Of a DNA stretch of 64,000 bases, positions 25,038 through 32,871 are shown piece by piece. The notes under the pieces were generated by a model. That model was not told the DNA's origin. It saw nothing but the letters and a program-made list of their open reading frames with translations, and did no database searches. The DNA is from Moraxellaceae bacterium. GTDB lineage: Bacteria > Pseudomonadota > Gammaproteobacteria > Pseudomonadales > Moraxellaceae. How positions within the stretch are numbered: position 1 is the stretch's first letter; each line of letters begins with the position of its first letter. The translations under genes and the position numbers were made by a program. The stretch lies in NCBI GenBank assembly GCA_024234595.1, contig JACKNZ010000005.1, positions 1 to 64,000 of the forward strand, written 5' to 3'.

Positions 25038-26267
25038 ATGATGAGCTTTCGTGCTACTTTTTTACCCTCCTTTGTGCTAGGTCTGTGTTTAGCCCTTGTG
25101 CCTGTTCATCAGGCTGAAGCCAAAGAAGCACCCGCCAAAACCACTAAAGAGCTTAAAAAGGCCAAGTCGAGTGTTGCGGCAAAAAATAAAAAAGAAAGCT
25201 CTAAAACGGCCAAAAAAGACAGCAAGGCTTCTAAAAACCAAACAGCTAAATCAGAAAAAGCGGACAAAAAAAGCAAATCTCGTGTCAGCAAACAAAGTAA
25301 AAATAGTTCCAAAAAAGAACTTGCCAAAAACTCTGCTAAAAGCAAAGAGCAACGTCTTGCTGAGCGTAAAGAACGCACTCGTGAACGCTTAGCAAAAGTA
25401 TCACGTACAGGTAAAATTGCTAAAGTGGCTAAATATGCGGCCAAGCCTGTGGTTGTGGCAGCCATTAGTAGTCAAGCGCAAAGTGCAAGCTCTGCCATTG
25501 AACAAAGCGCAAGTGTTGCCAGTGCCTTAAATTTAGAATCTAAAGCAGCATTAGTGATGAATACCGCCACTGGTGAAGTGCTTTATGCTAAAAATACTGA
25601 CCAAGCAGTGCCAATTGCTTCTATTACTAAACTAATGACAGTAATGGTAGTGTTAGATGCCAAATTACCTTTGGATGAAGCGATTACCATTAGCGAAGAA
25701 GATATTGACCGCGTTAAAAATACCAGTTCACGTTTACGTGTTGGTAGTGTCTTGTCTCGGGCGGAGTTAATGTTATTAGCGTTAATGTCCTCCGAAAATC
25801 GTGCTGCTCATGCGTTGGCACGGACATACGCTGGTGGCGAAAGTGCTGCTATTGCTGCTATGAACCGCAAAGCTGCCGCCTTGGGCATGACTCAAACTCG
25901 CTTTGAAGACGGTACAGGCTTAAATAGCCATAATGTTGCTTCGCCTAAAGATTTAGTCGCGATGGTTAAAGCGGCTAATGGTTATCCGTTAATTCGTCGT
26001 TTTTCCACCACAGGTGGCCATGCCGTTGCCATTAACAATAGCATCCAACAGTTTAATAATACCAATGCTTTAGTCAAAAATCCTGACTGGGAAATTGGTG
26101 TTTCTAAAACTGGCTATATTAACGAAGCAGGTAAATGTTTGGTTATGCAAGCTAAAATCAAATCTGCGCCTGTCGTAATTGTATTGATGGATTCATGGGG
26201 CAAATATACCCGTATTGGTGATGCACAACGCGTCAAAAAATGGTTAGAATCTTCCTCAATCAATTAA
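25038..26267 (+). CDS. pbpG: D-alanyl-D-alanine endopeptidase, PBP7 type (S11 family)
   Basis: Periplasmic peptidase that cuts peptidoglycan cross-links. I start it at MMSFRATFLPSFV (409 aa), with a signal peptide ending near HQAEA. The S11 motifs are complete: SxxK at Ser195-Lys198 (ASITK), SxN at 252-254 (SSEN), and KTG in VSKTGYINEAG. Unusual is the long Lys/Ser/Ala-rich low-complexity stretch between the signal peptide and the catalytic domain (about 29-136), around 100 residues longer than E. coli PbpG; it is strongly basic and may bind the cell wall or anionic polymers. DacD/DacA-type carboxypeptidase is an alternative name. Confidence 0.9.
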   Translation: MMSFRATFLPSFVLGLCLALVPVHQAEAKEAPAKTTKELKKAKSSVAAKNKKESSKTAKKDSKASKNQTAKSEKADKKSKSRVSKQSKNSSKKELAKNSAKSKEQRLAERKERTRERLAKVSRTGKIAKVAKYAAKPVVVAAISSQAQSASSAIEQSASVASALNLESKAALVMNTATGEVLYAKNTDQAVPIASITKLMTVMVVLDAKLPLDEAITISEEDIDRVKNTSSRLRVGSVLSRAELMLLALMSSENRAAHALARTYAGGESAAIAAMNRKAAALGMTQTRFEDGTGLNSHNVASPKDLVAMVKAANGYPLIRRFSTTGGHAVAINNSIQQFNNTNALVKNPDWEIGVSKTGYINEAGKCLVMQAKIKSAPVVIVLMDSWGKYTRIGDAQRVKKWLESSSIN

Positions 26268-26286
26268 AATACTCGCTATTGACTTA

Positions 26287-26327
26287 AAAGGCCGCTAATC
26301 TACTCTAAGATAGCGGCCTTTGTTTTT
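26287..26327 (+). terminator. Rho-independent terminator of pbpG
   Basis: 11-bp stem AAAGGCCGCTA / TAGCGGCCTTT with a 13-base loop, followed by TGTTTTTA, 19 bases after the stop codon. Confidence 0.85.
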
Positions 26328-26341
26328 ATGGGATTCTTGTT

Positions 26342-26881
26342 ATGCATGAGCAATACGCACTTTCGACCGACACTCTTGCCCGTTTAGAAGACTACTTAGA
26401 TAGTGAAACAAACGAAAATGGCTTAAATTTTTGTGGCACACATGGTTTTTTATGTGCCATTACTGTTGGCCCGACCATTCAATCCAAAGTTTGGCTAGAT
26501 GCCTTATTTGAAGGACAAGTTCCAGCCGAATGGATGGCTGACTTATACGCGTGGCAAAAAAGCATTCATGCCCTGCTTTATCATCAAGAAACCTTACATT
26601 TACCTTGCGAACTGATTGTTGAAGACGAAGAAAATGATTTGTCTGATTGGTGCGTAGGTTTTATGGAAGGTATGTTTTGCAATGAAGAAGCTTGGTATGC
26701 CAAAGATGAAGACACGGTCATTGAACTGACATTACCGATGGTGACTATTAGTGACCTGATTGATGACCCTGAGTTAGAAAAAATCCGTAAAAACCGCAAA
26801 TTATTACAACAATTTGCCCGAGAGATTCCTGAGGTTTTAACAGAGTTGTATTTGTTTTTTCATGCGCCCAATACGCCTTGA
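26342..26881 (+). CDS. UPF0149 (YecA/YgfB) family protein
   Basis: 179-aa acidic, mostly helical protein with the family pattern: an N-terminal LARLEDYLDSE, GLNFCGTHGFLCAITVGP, the ExWMADLYAWQ segment, and WCVGFMEGMFC...W in the middle. Members are cytoplasmic, and YgfB has been linked to regulation in Pseudomonas, but this copy's role is unknown. Likely transcribed alone: a terminator precedes it and a CCCTCTCC palindrome follows 19 bases after it. Confidence 0.85.
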   Translation: MHEQYALSTDTLARLEDYLDSETNENGLNFCGTHGFLCAITVGPTIQSKVWLDALFEGQVPAEWMADLYAWQKSIHALLYHQETLHLPCELIVEDEENDLSDWCVGFMEGMFCNEEAWYAKDEDTVIELTLPMVTISDLIDDPELEKIRKNRKLLQQFAREIPEVLTELYLFFHAPNTP

Positions 26882-26900
26882 ATAACTGCCCACACACTAA

Positions 26901-26921
26901 CCCTCTCCTAATAGGAGAGGG
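26901..26921. repeat. CCCTCTCC palindrome, possible terminator
   Basis: CCCTCTCCTA-A-TAGGAGAGGG, a nearly perfect 10-bp stem, followed by ATTTATTTTT, so it can terminate the UPF0149 gene. Same core as 14214-14234. Confidence 0.65.
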
Positions 26922-26939
26922 ATTTATTTTTCTATTTAT

Positions 26940-27004
26940 GTGACTTACGCGTTATCGCTTATTTGCTCACAAAACACGCTAATTGCAGCACAATGCTAAG
27001 TCCT
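26940..27004. repeat. Dispersed AGGACTTACGC element, copy E (65 bp, no central module)
   Basis: Left end GTGACTTACGC and right end GCTAAGTCCT are both slightly decayed. The left arm (GTTATCGCTTATTTGCTCAC) joins the right arm (AAAACACGCTAATTGCAGCACAATGC) directly, without a central hairpin. It lies four bases past the trhO stop. It is the best view of the basic element without cargo. Confidence 0.85.
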
Positions 27005-27008
27005 GTAT

Positions 27009-27896
27009 TTACTCTTTTAACATTTGCTTCAACACATGCTGACTTTGACGCATTCTAAAACGCGCTTTTTGAGCATCTGTTGTTTGCTCATAACAATGTG
27101 GACAGCTAACACCTTCTTCGTATTTCGGACTATTGGTATCCCCATCAAATAAAGGGTGGCCACAACCAAAACACATCGCCGTATGTCCTATATCTACACC
27201 ATGCGCCACACCTACGCGTCTATCAAACACAAAACACTCGCCCTTCCACAAACTTTCTTTTGCTGGAATCTCGGCTAAATAATTTAATATTCCGCCTTTA
27301 AGATGATAAACCTCTTTAAATCCTTCTTGTAATAAATAGCTGGTTGATTTTTCGCAACGTATTCCGCCTGTGCAAAACATGGCAATTTTTTTATCTTTGG
27401 CATCACTCAAATGCTCTTTGACATACGCTGGAAATTCACCAAAGGTTTTAGTTTGGGGATCAATCGCACCTTCAAAAGTACCTGTTAGATATTCATAATC
27501 ATTACGTGTATCGACAATAATGACATTAGGGTCTTGAATAAATTCATGCCATTCTTTTGGTTGTAAATACGTTCCAACGTGTTCACGTGGATCAACATGC
27601 ACGCCAAGCGTCACAATTTCTTTTTTAAGTTTTATTTTTAATTTACGGAAGGTATGCTCTGGTGCAAAAGACTCTTTGTATTCCATTTGATTAAAGCCTT
27701 GCGCTAACAAAAAGTTGTGCAATACATCAATCGCCTCACGACTACCAGACACCGTGCCATTGATACCTTCGTTAGCAACAATCAGTGTGCCTAAAATACC
27801 TTGTGCTTTGCACAATTCTTTTAATGCCTGTTGCAGATTTGCAGGCTCAGCAACCACTTTAAACTGATATAATGCGGCAACAACAATTGATTCCAT
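27009..27896 (-). CDS. trhO: tRNA uridine 34 hydroxylase TrhO
   Basis: Oxygen-dependent hydroxylation of wobble uridine (ho5U34), formerly YceA. 295 aa: N-terminal acylphosphatase-like domain with GTLIVANEGINGTVSG, a central rhodanese domain (about 120-215) with active-site loop CTGGIRCEKS, and a C-terminal cysteine cluster (CFGCGHPL, CPHC) likely binding zinc. Divergent from the DUF1289 gene with only 35 bases between the starts. Confidence 0.94.
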   Translation of the reverse strand: MESIVVAALYQFKVVAEPANLQQALKELCKAQGILGTLIVANEGINGTVSGSREAIDVLHNFLLAQGFNQMEYKESFAPEHTFRKLKIKLKKEIVTLGVHVDPREHVGTYLQPKEWHEFIQDPNVIIVDTRNDYEYLTGTFEGAIDPQTKTFGEFPAYVKEHLSDAKDKKIAMFCTGGIRCEKSTSYLLQEGFKEVYHLKGGILNYLAEIPAKESLWKGECFVFDRRVGVAHGVDIGHTAMCFGCGHPLFDGDTNSPKYEEGVSCPHCYEQTTDAQKARFRMRQSQHVLKQMLKE

Positions 27897-27931
27897 AATT
27901 AACCTTAACTAAATTCTAAACTTAAAAACTC

Positions 27932-28357
27932 ATGCCCAGTTCGCGCCCCAAAACCCCTTGTATTGGTCTGTGTTCTACTGTCTTTGGCGATAGTGTTTGT
28001 CGTGGCTGTATGCGTTTTGTCCACGAAGTCATTGATTGGAACAAATATTATCCAGAACAAAAACAAATTGTTTGGCAGCGATTAGATGATCATTTGCGCG
28101 TCATTTTACCACAATTTGTCAAAATTTATGACCCACGCAAAATTGTTGCCCATTTACAGATGCAACGTATTGTTTATGATGACAAAAATTTATGGCGAGG
28201 GATTTATAGCTTATTACGTTTGCATGACAAGGGATTTATTGTACTAGAGGATTTAGGATTTACAGTGAAAGAGAATTATCAATGGACGCTAATTCAACAA
28301 CAGTTATATCAACTAGCAAGTGCACATTATCAAAAAGATTTTGCACGTCATTTTTAA
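27932..28357 (+). CDS. DUF1289 domain protein
   Basis: 141 aa. The N-terminal 30 residues carry the DUF1289 cysteine pattern (TPCIGLC, then VCRGCMR), a probable metal-binding knuckle, followed by EVIDWNKY. The remaining ~100 residues, RVILPQFVKIYDPRKIVAHLQMQ onward, are a longer C-terminal part common in Pseudomonadales members. No ribosome-binding site is obvious. Divergent from trhO; a joint role in tRNA biology is speculation. Confidence 0.85.
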   Translation: MPSSRPKTPCIGLCSTVFGDSVCRGCMRFVHEVIDWNKYYPEQKQIVWQRLDDHLRVILPQFVKIYDPRKIVAHLQMQRIVYDDKNLWRGIYSLLRLHDKGFIVLEDLGFTVKENYQWTLIQQQLYQLASAHYQKDFARHF

Positions 28358-28368
28358 ACACAATATTT

Positions 28369-28442
28369 GTAGTCTGTATGCAGCGAAGCGCAATACAGGA
28401 AAATCAAAGCGTTAAACCGTAGTCTTACTTCACACAGGCCAC
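28369..28442. repeat. GTAG...CTAC dispersed repeat, copy 1
   Basis: GTAGTCTGTATGCAGCGAAG followed by CGCAATACAGG, 19 spacer bases, then an inverted, degraded partner ending CACACAGGCCAC. The same structure recurs at 49902-49986. A small unrelated dispersed family from the AGGACTTACGC elements. Confidence 0.55.
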
Positions 28443-28475
28443 CAACGATAGTTTATTTTTAAGACTGCTTAACAT

Positions 28476-28506
28476 AAAAAAGGAGTAATAAATTACCCCC
28501 TTTTTT
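28476..28506 (-). terminator. Rho-independent terminator of the ompW-like gene
   Basis: AAAAAAGGAGTAAT / ATTACCCCCTTTTTT hairpin with one bulge, T-rich on both strands, 14 bases after the stop at 28521. Works for either direction. Confidence 0.75.
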
Positions 28507-28520
28507 ATCACAAACAATAA

Positions 28521-29135
28521 TTAGAAGTGATAAGCGGCACTGACACCTAATACCACTGGGTCAACCGTTAATGTGCCAATATCATTACCATTTAAAGTTA
28601 AATCACTTTCAATTTTGATATAACGTAAATCAGCACTAATACCCCAAGGACTGTTGGGCATACGATATTCAAAACCCACATTTGCCGCTAAACCAATACT
28701 ATCTTTGCCTTTTAACTTTGCACCTGCTAAAACAATTTTTTCATCATAAACTAAGGTGTAGTTTAAACCTAAACCAACATAAGGCGAAAAAGCTGCATCA
28801 GGTGTAAATAAGTACTTTGCACTAAAGGTTGGTGGTAAATGCTTAAAACTTGCAATTTTTGTATCACTTTTTGTGTCTTTAACTTCATGCTCAAAAGGAA
28901 TAGCTAATAAAACCTCACCAACGATATTTGGCGCAAATTTGTATTCAATTGAAGGCGTAAAGCCAACTTCGGAACTGACTTCAGCTTCAAAAGCACCACC
29001 TGCTAATGAACCATTATCACTCTTAGGATTTACCTGACTAAAGCCAACTTTCACAGTCCAAGGTGATTCAGCCATTGCTGCCACTGGTGCAAAAGCTAAA
29101 GAACTCACTGCCAAACATAATGCTAAAGTACGCAT
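28521..29135 (-). CDS. OmpW family outer membrane protein
   Basis: 204-aa beta-barrel protein. Signal peptide MRTLALCLAVSSLAFAPVAAMA, then ESPWTVKVGFSQVNPKS, the usual OmpW start. Alternating hydrophobic strands, FSPYVGLGLNYT, WGISADLRYIKI and a C-terminal aromatic AAYHF for BAM recognition fit an eight-stranded barrel. OmpW proteins pass small hydrophobic molecules; the actual substrate is unknown. Monocistronic, with hairpins at both ends. Confidence 0.9.
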   Translation of the reverse strand: MRTLALCLAVSSLAFAPVAAMAESPWTVKVGFSQVNPKSDNGSLAGGAFEAEVSSEVGFTPSIEYKFAPNIVGEVLLAIPFEHEVKDTKSDTKIASFKHLPPTFSAKYLFTPDAAFSPYVGLGLNYTLVYDEKIVLAGAKLKGKDSIGLAANVGFEYRMPNSPWGISADLRYIKIESDLTLNGNDIGTLTVDPVVLGVSAAYHF

Positions 29136-29244
29136 AAGCGTTCTCCTATTAGTAAAAAAGAAAATGTTTCAAAATGTTTACACTTTTAGGTTATGCTTTT
29201 TATGGTCTATTGTCCATATATTTTATATGGTTATTAGCCCAAAA

Positions 29245-29271
29245 AATAGCCATATAAACTATATGGCTATT
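29245..29271 (-). terminator. Rho-independent terminator of pilU
   Basis: Perfect 12-bp stem AATAGCCATATA / TATATGGCTATT with a 3-base loop, followed on the minus strand by TTTTTT, 14 bases after the pilU stop. Confidence 0.85.
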
Positions 29272-29285
29272 AGTGCTATTCAAAT

Positions 29286-30530
29286 TCAACTCTTTTGTGA
29301 AGCTTTCATGGCTTGCTCATGCTTCCACTTGTTAATTTTTTGTTGCTCCAATTCTTCTTTACGTTTTGCATCCATTTCTTCGGGGGTTGAACGGTCAAAA
29401 CTTAAACTGGTACTCGAGAAAGAGTTTGGCTCGCCACGTTTACTCTTAAGTTTGATATTTAAACGCAACTCATTAGCGGAGTCTGCATTACGAATGGCTT
29501 CTTCATAAGAAATATGACCTTCGTTATATAACTCAAATAACGCCCAGTCAAAAGTACGCATTCCCAATTCGCGAGATTTTTCCATAATCGGCTTAATACC
29601 GTGAAACTCGGATTTAAAAATCAACTCAGAAATCATTTGGGTATTTAACAGAATTTCAATCGCCGCTTTACGGCCTTTACCATCTTCGGTTCTGACTAAA
29701 CGCTGAGAGACAATCGCTCGTAAATTGGCCGACAAATCCATGAGTAATTGATTACGGCGTTCGTCAGGAAAAAAGTTAATAATTCGGTCTAAGGTTTGGT
29801 TGGTGCTGTTGGCGTGTAGTGTCCCTAAACATAAATGACCTGTTTCGGCAAAAGCAATCGCGTGTTCCATGGTTTCTGCATCACGAATTTCGCCGATCAA
29901 AATTACATCGGGTGCTTGACGTAGGGTATTTTTGAGCGCGTGATGCCAACTGTGTGTGTCCACTCCAACCTCACGATGGGTAATTAACGACATACGCGAT
30001 TGATGCACATATTCAACAGGGTCTTCTACGGTAATAATATGACCTTTAGAGGTACGATTACGATGGTCAATCATCGCGGCTAAGGACGTTGATTTACCTG
30101 AGCCTGTGCCGCCAACCACCAACACCAAGCCACGTTTATTCATAATCACTTCTTTAAGCACTTCGGGCAGCCCCAATTTTTCAAAATTAGGAATTTCGGC
30201 GGCAATGGTACGAATCACCATACCCACGCATTGCTGCTGCACAAAGACATTGACCCGAAAACGTGACACATTCGGGACGTTAATCGCAAAATTACATTCC
30301 ATTTCTTTTGCAAATTCAGCACGTTGCGTATCATTCATAATACTATGTGCTAATTTTTGAGTAATCTCTGGTGTGAGTTTCTGACTGGCTAACGGCTGCA
30401 TATCACCGTTAATTTTCATACTCGGTGGAAACTCATTAGCAATAAATAAATCTGAGCCGCCTGCCTGATTCATGGCAGTGAGCAATTTCATCATATAAGC
30501 ACGGGCTTGTTCTTCGGTAAAAGTTGACAT
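29286..30530 (-). CDS. pilU: Type IV pilus retraction ATPase PilU
   Basis: PilT-like hexameric ATPase that powers pilus retraction together with PilT. Start at the ATG for MSTFTEEQARAYM (414 aa). N-terminal GGSDLFIANEFPPSMKINGD is the PilU form. Walker A GGTGSGKST (140-148), the Asp box with EDPVEYVH, Walker B region DVILIGEIRD and the His box ETGHLCLGTLHANS are intact. The charged C-terminal tail (RSTPEEMDAKRKEELEQQ) is longer than in PilT. pilT is not adjacent. The gene implies twitching motility or DNA uptake. Confidence 0.93.
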   Translation of the reverse strand: MSTFTEEQARAYMMKLLTAMNQAGGSDLFIANEFPPSMKINGDMQPLASQKLTPEITQKLAHSIMNDTQRAEFAKEMECNFAINVPNVSRFRVNVFVQQQCVGMVIRTIAAEIPNFEKLGLPEVLKEVIMNKRGLVLVVGGTGSGKSTSLAAMIDHRNRTSKGHIITVEDPVEYVHQSRMSLITHREVGVDTHSWHHALKNTLRQAPDVILIGEIRDAETMEHAIAFAETGHLCLGTLHANSTNQTLDRIINFFPDERRNQLLMDLSANLRAIVSQRLVRTEDGKGRKAAIEILLNTQMISELIFKSEFHGIKPIMEKSRELGMRTFDWALFELYNEGHISYEEAIRNADSANELRLNIKLKSKRGEPNSFSSTSLSFDRSTPEEMDAKRKEELEQQKINKWKHEQAMKASQKS

Positions 30531-30629
30531 AATTTTATAGTTTTCGATAAATTTTAAGATGGCTAACTTTAACAAAACATACTTAAATCGTTTTTGGTTT
30601 TTTGTGAACTAATTCACGCTTTAAAAATA

Positions 30630-30659
30630 AAAAGCCACCGTATTTTGACGATGGCTTTT
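30630..30659 (-). terminator. Rho-independent terminator of sucCD
   Basis: AAAAGCCACCGT / ACGATGGCTTTT hairpin with one mismatch, then TTTTTATTTTT on the minus strand, 25 bases after the sucD stop. Confidence 0.82.
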
Positions 30660-30684
30660 GAGTATTGCAAAGTGATAACTAGGC

Positions 30685-31563
30685 TTATTTCCAACCAGTC
30701 ACTTCGGCAATCGCTTTACCTAACTCGGCTGGGTTAGCAACAGTTTTAACACCAGCTGCTTCTAAAGCGGCAAATTTTTCGGCAGCCGTGCCTTTACCAC
30801 CCGAAATAATCGCGCCAGCGTGACCCATGCGCTTACCTGCAGGAGCTGTAACACCAGCAATATAAGACACCACAGGCTTGGTAACATTGGCTTTAATGAA
30901 TGCTGCCGCTTCTTCTTCTGCCGAACCACCAATCTCACCCACCATGATAATGGCTTCGGTTTGTGGGTCGTTTTGGAATAAGGCTAAGGCATCAATAAAG
31001 GTCATACCCGGAATAGGGTCACCACCAATCCCGATACAGGTACTTTGGCCAAAACCTAAATCGGTGGTTTGTTTAACGGCTTCATAGGTCAAAGTACCAG
31101 AGCGCGACACAATACCGACTTTACCAGGCAAATGAATATGACCAGGCATAATACCAATTTTGGATTGACCAGGTGTAATGATACCAGGACAGTTAGGGCC
31201 AATCATACGCACACCGCCCTTACGGACAATGTATTCTTTGACGTATAACATATCAATAGTTGGCACACCTTCGGTGATACATACTACTAATGTAATGCCC
31301 GCATCAACCGCTTCTAAAATCGCATCTTTACACAAAGAGGCAGGCACATAAATAACTGTTGCTTCTGCACCTGTTTTAGCAACGGCTTCGGCAACAGTAT
31401 CAAACACGGGTAAACCTAAATGGGTTGTGCCGCCTTTACCTGGGGTTACACCACCGACCATATTAGTGCCATAAGCAATGGCTTGTTCGGTATGTAATGT
31501 TCCTTGAGAACCTGTAATACCTTGGCAAATAACTTTGGTATTTTTATCAATTAAAACGCTCAT
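30685..31563 (-). CDS. sucD: Succinyl-CoA synthetase alpha subunit
   Basis: Forms with SucC the enzyme converting succinyl-CoA to succinate with nucleotide triphosphate formation. Start at MSVLIDKNTKVICQG with AGGGGC upstream (292 aa). The CoA-binding fold starts GITGSQGTLHTEQAI; the phosphohistidine is in GHAGAIISGG; GPNCPGIITP is conserved. It starts 13 bases after the sucC stop. Confidence 0.97.
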   Translation of the reverse strand: MSVLIDKNTKVICQGITGSQGTLHTEQAIAYGTNMVGGVTPGKGGTTHLGLPVFDTVAEAVAKTGAEATVIYVPASLCKDAILEAVDAGITLVVCITEGVPTIDMLYVKEYIVRKGGVRMIGPNCPGIITPGQSKIGIMPGHIHLPGKVGIVSRSGTLTYEAVKQTTDLGFGQSTCIGIGGDPIPGMTFIDALALFQNDPQTEAIIMVGEIGGSAEEEAAAFIKANVTKPVVSYIAGVTAPAGKRMGHAGAIISGGKGTAAEKFAALEAAGVKTVANPAELGKAIAEVTGWK

Positions 31564-31576
31564 TATCTGCCCCTGA

Positions 31577-32734
31577 TTACACTTGTTTAACAACTAATTC
31601 GCCAGCTTCATTTAAGGAGGCGGCAGGAATAATGTTTAGACCACTGTCACGCAATTTTTGCGCACCCAACTGAGCATTGTTACCTTCTAAACGTACAACT
31701 ACAGGTACTTTAACGCCCACTTCTTGAACCGCACCAATAATCCCCTCGGCAATCATGTCACAACGCACAATACCACCAAAGATATTGACTAATACGGCTT
31801 TGACGGCGGCATCGGATAAGATGATTTTGAAGGCTTCGGTGACACGTTCTTTGGTTGCACCACCACCCACGTCTAAGAAGTTAGCAGGTTGACCACCTTT
31901 GAGTTTAATAATGTCCATCGTGGCCATAGCCAAACCAGCACCGTTAACCATACAACCAATGTTACCTTCTAAAGCAACGTAGTTGAGCTCCCATTCGGCA
32001 GCACGACGCTCACGGTCATCAGACTGACTGGGGTCGTCCATGGCTTTAAGTTTAGGTTGACGATATACCGCGTTAGAATCTACTACTACTTTAGCATCTA
32101 AGCAGTGTAAATTGCCTTCGGTAGTAATGACTAAGGGATTGACTTCAATCATCGCCAAATCACACTCTTCAAACATTTTGGCCAAACCTAAATAGATTTT
32201 GACAAATTGTTTGGTTTGGGTAGCATTTAAACCCAATTTACCTGCCACTTCACGACCTTGGTAGGCTTGTGCGCCAATCAATGGGTCAATGGTTACTTTG
32301 AAGATTTTTTCGGGGGTTTCGTGAGCAACTTTTTCGATTTCTACACCACCTTCGGTCGAGGCCATAAACACAATGCTACGACTACCACGGTCAACCACTG
32401 CGCCCAAATATAATTCTTTGGCAATGTCAGTGCAGTTTTCGACTAAAATTTTGCTAACAGGCTGACCTTTGCTGTCTGTTTGATAGGTCACTAACCGTGT
32501 GCCTAATTTTTCGCGGGCAAAGGCTTCTACTTCGTCTAGCGTTTTAACCAATTTTACGCCGCCTGCTTTACCACGTCCGCCTGCATGAACCTGAGCTTTG
32601 ACCACCCAAACATTGCCGCCAATTTGCTCAGCAGCTTGACGTGCTTCTTCTGGCGTAGAGGCTGCAAAGCCTTTAGACACAGGCAATCCATATTCAGCAA
32701 AAAGCTGTTTGCCTTGATATTCATGTAAATTCAT
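31577..32734 (-). CDS. sucC: Succinyl-CoA synthetase beta subunit
   Basis: 385-aa ATP-grasp subunit. N-terminus MNLHEYQGKQLFAEYGLPV, the nucleotide-binding KAQVHAGGRGKAGGVKL, IEVNPLVIT and the C-terminal LVNIFGGIVRCDMIAEGI are all signature sequences. A 137-bp gap with a probable terminator separates it from lpd, so sucCD may have a promoter of their own as well as read-through from sucA. Confidence 0.97.
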   Translation of the reverse strand: MNLHEYQGKQLFAEYGLPVSKGFAASTPEEARQAAEQIGGNVWVVKAQVHAGGRGKAGGVKLVKTLDEVEAFAREKLGTRLVTYQTDSKGQPVSKILVENCTDIAKELYLGAVVDRGSRSIVFMASTEGGVEIEKVAHETPEKIFKVTIDPLIGAQAYQGREVAGKLGLNATQTKQFVKIYLGLAKMFEECDLAMIEVNPLVITTEGNLHCLDAKVVVDSNAVYRQPKLKAMDDPSQSDDRERRAAEWELNYVALEGNIGCMVNGAGLAMATMDIIKLKGGQPANFLDVGGGATKERVTEAFKIILSDAAVKAVLVNIFGGIVRCDMIAEGIIGAVQEVGVKVPVVVRLEGNNAQLGAQKLRDSGLNIIPAASLNEAGELVVKQV

Positions 32735-32831
32735 TATTTCACCTGTTAATGTGCTAAGAGCAAAATTTGCTCATATCGCTTGTTAATCCGCACTAGGCGG
32801 AATGCTAATTTATGCGTCCCTCAACTAAAAA

Positions 32832-32855
32832 CCCCCTCGCCATTTTGGGAGAAGG
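32832..32855 (-). terminator. Probable terminator of lpd
   Basis: On the minus strand CCTTCTC pairs with GAGGGGG (two G-U pairs) and is followed by TTTTT, 17 bases after the lpd stop. Moderate stem, so partial termination within the suc cluster is plausible. Confidence 0.5.
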
Positions 32856-32871
32856 TTCGATTAAGGGCAAG

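Noticed and set aside
25096..25465. Lys- and Leu-rich frames over the pbpG basic segment
   Set aside because: Shadow frames generated by the low-complexity AAA-rich codons.
32755..32815. Possible extra copy of the AGGACTTACGC element near sucC (ATTTGCTCATATCGCTTG ... GCTAATTTATGCG)
   Set aside because: Shares only short words in the wrong order and has neither terminal repeat; not convincing.
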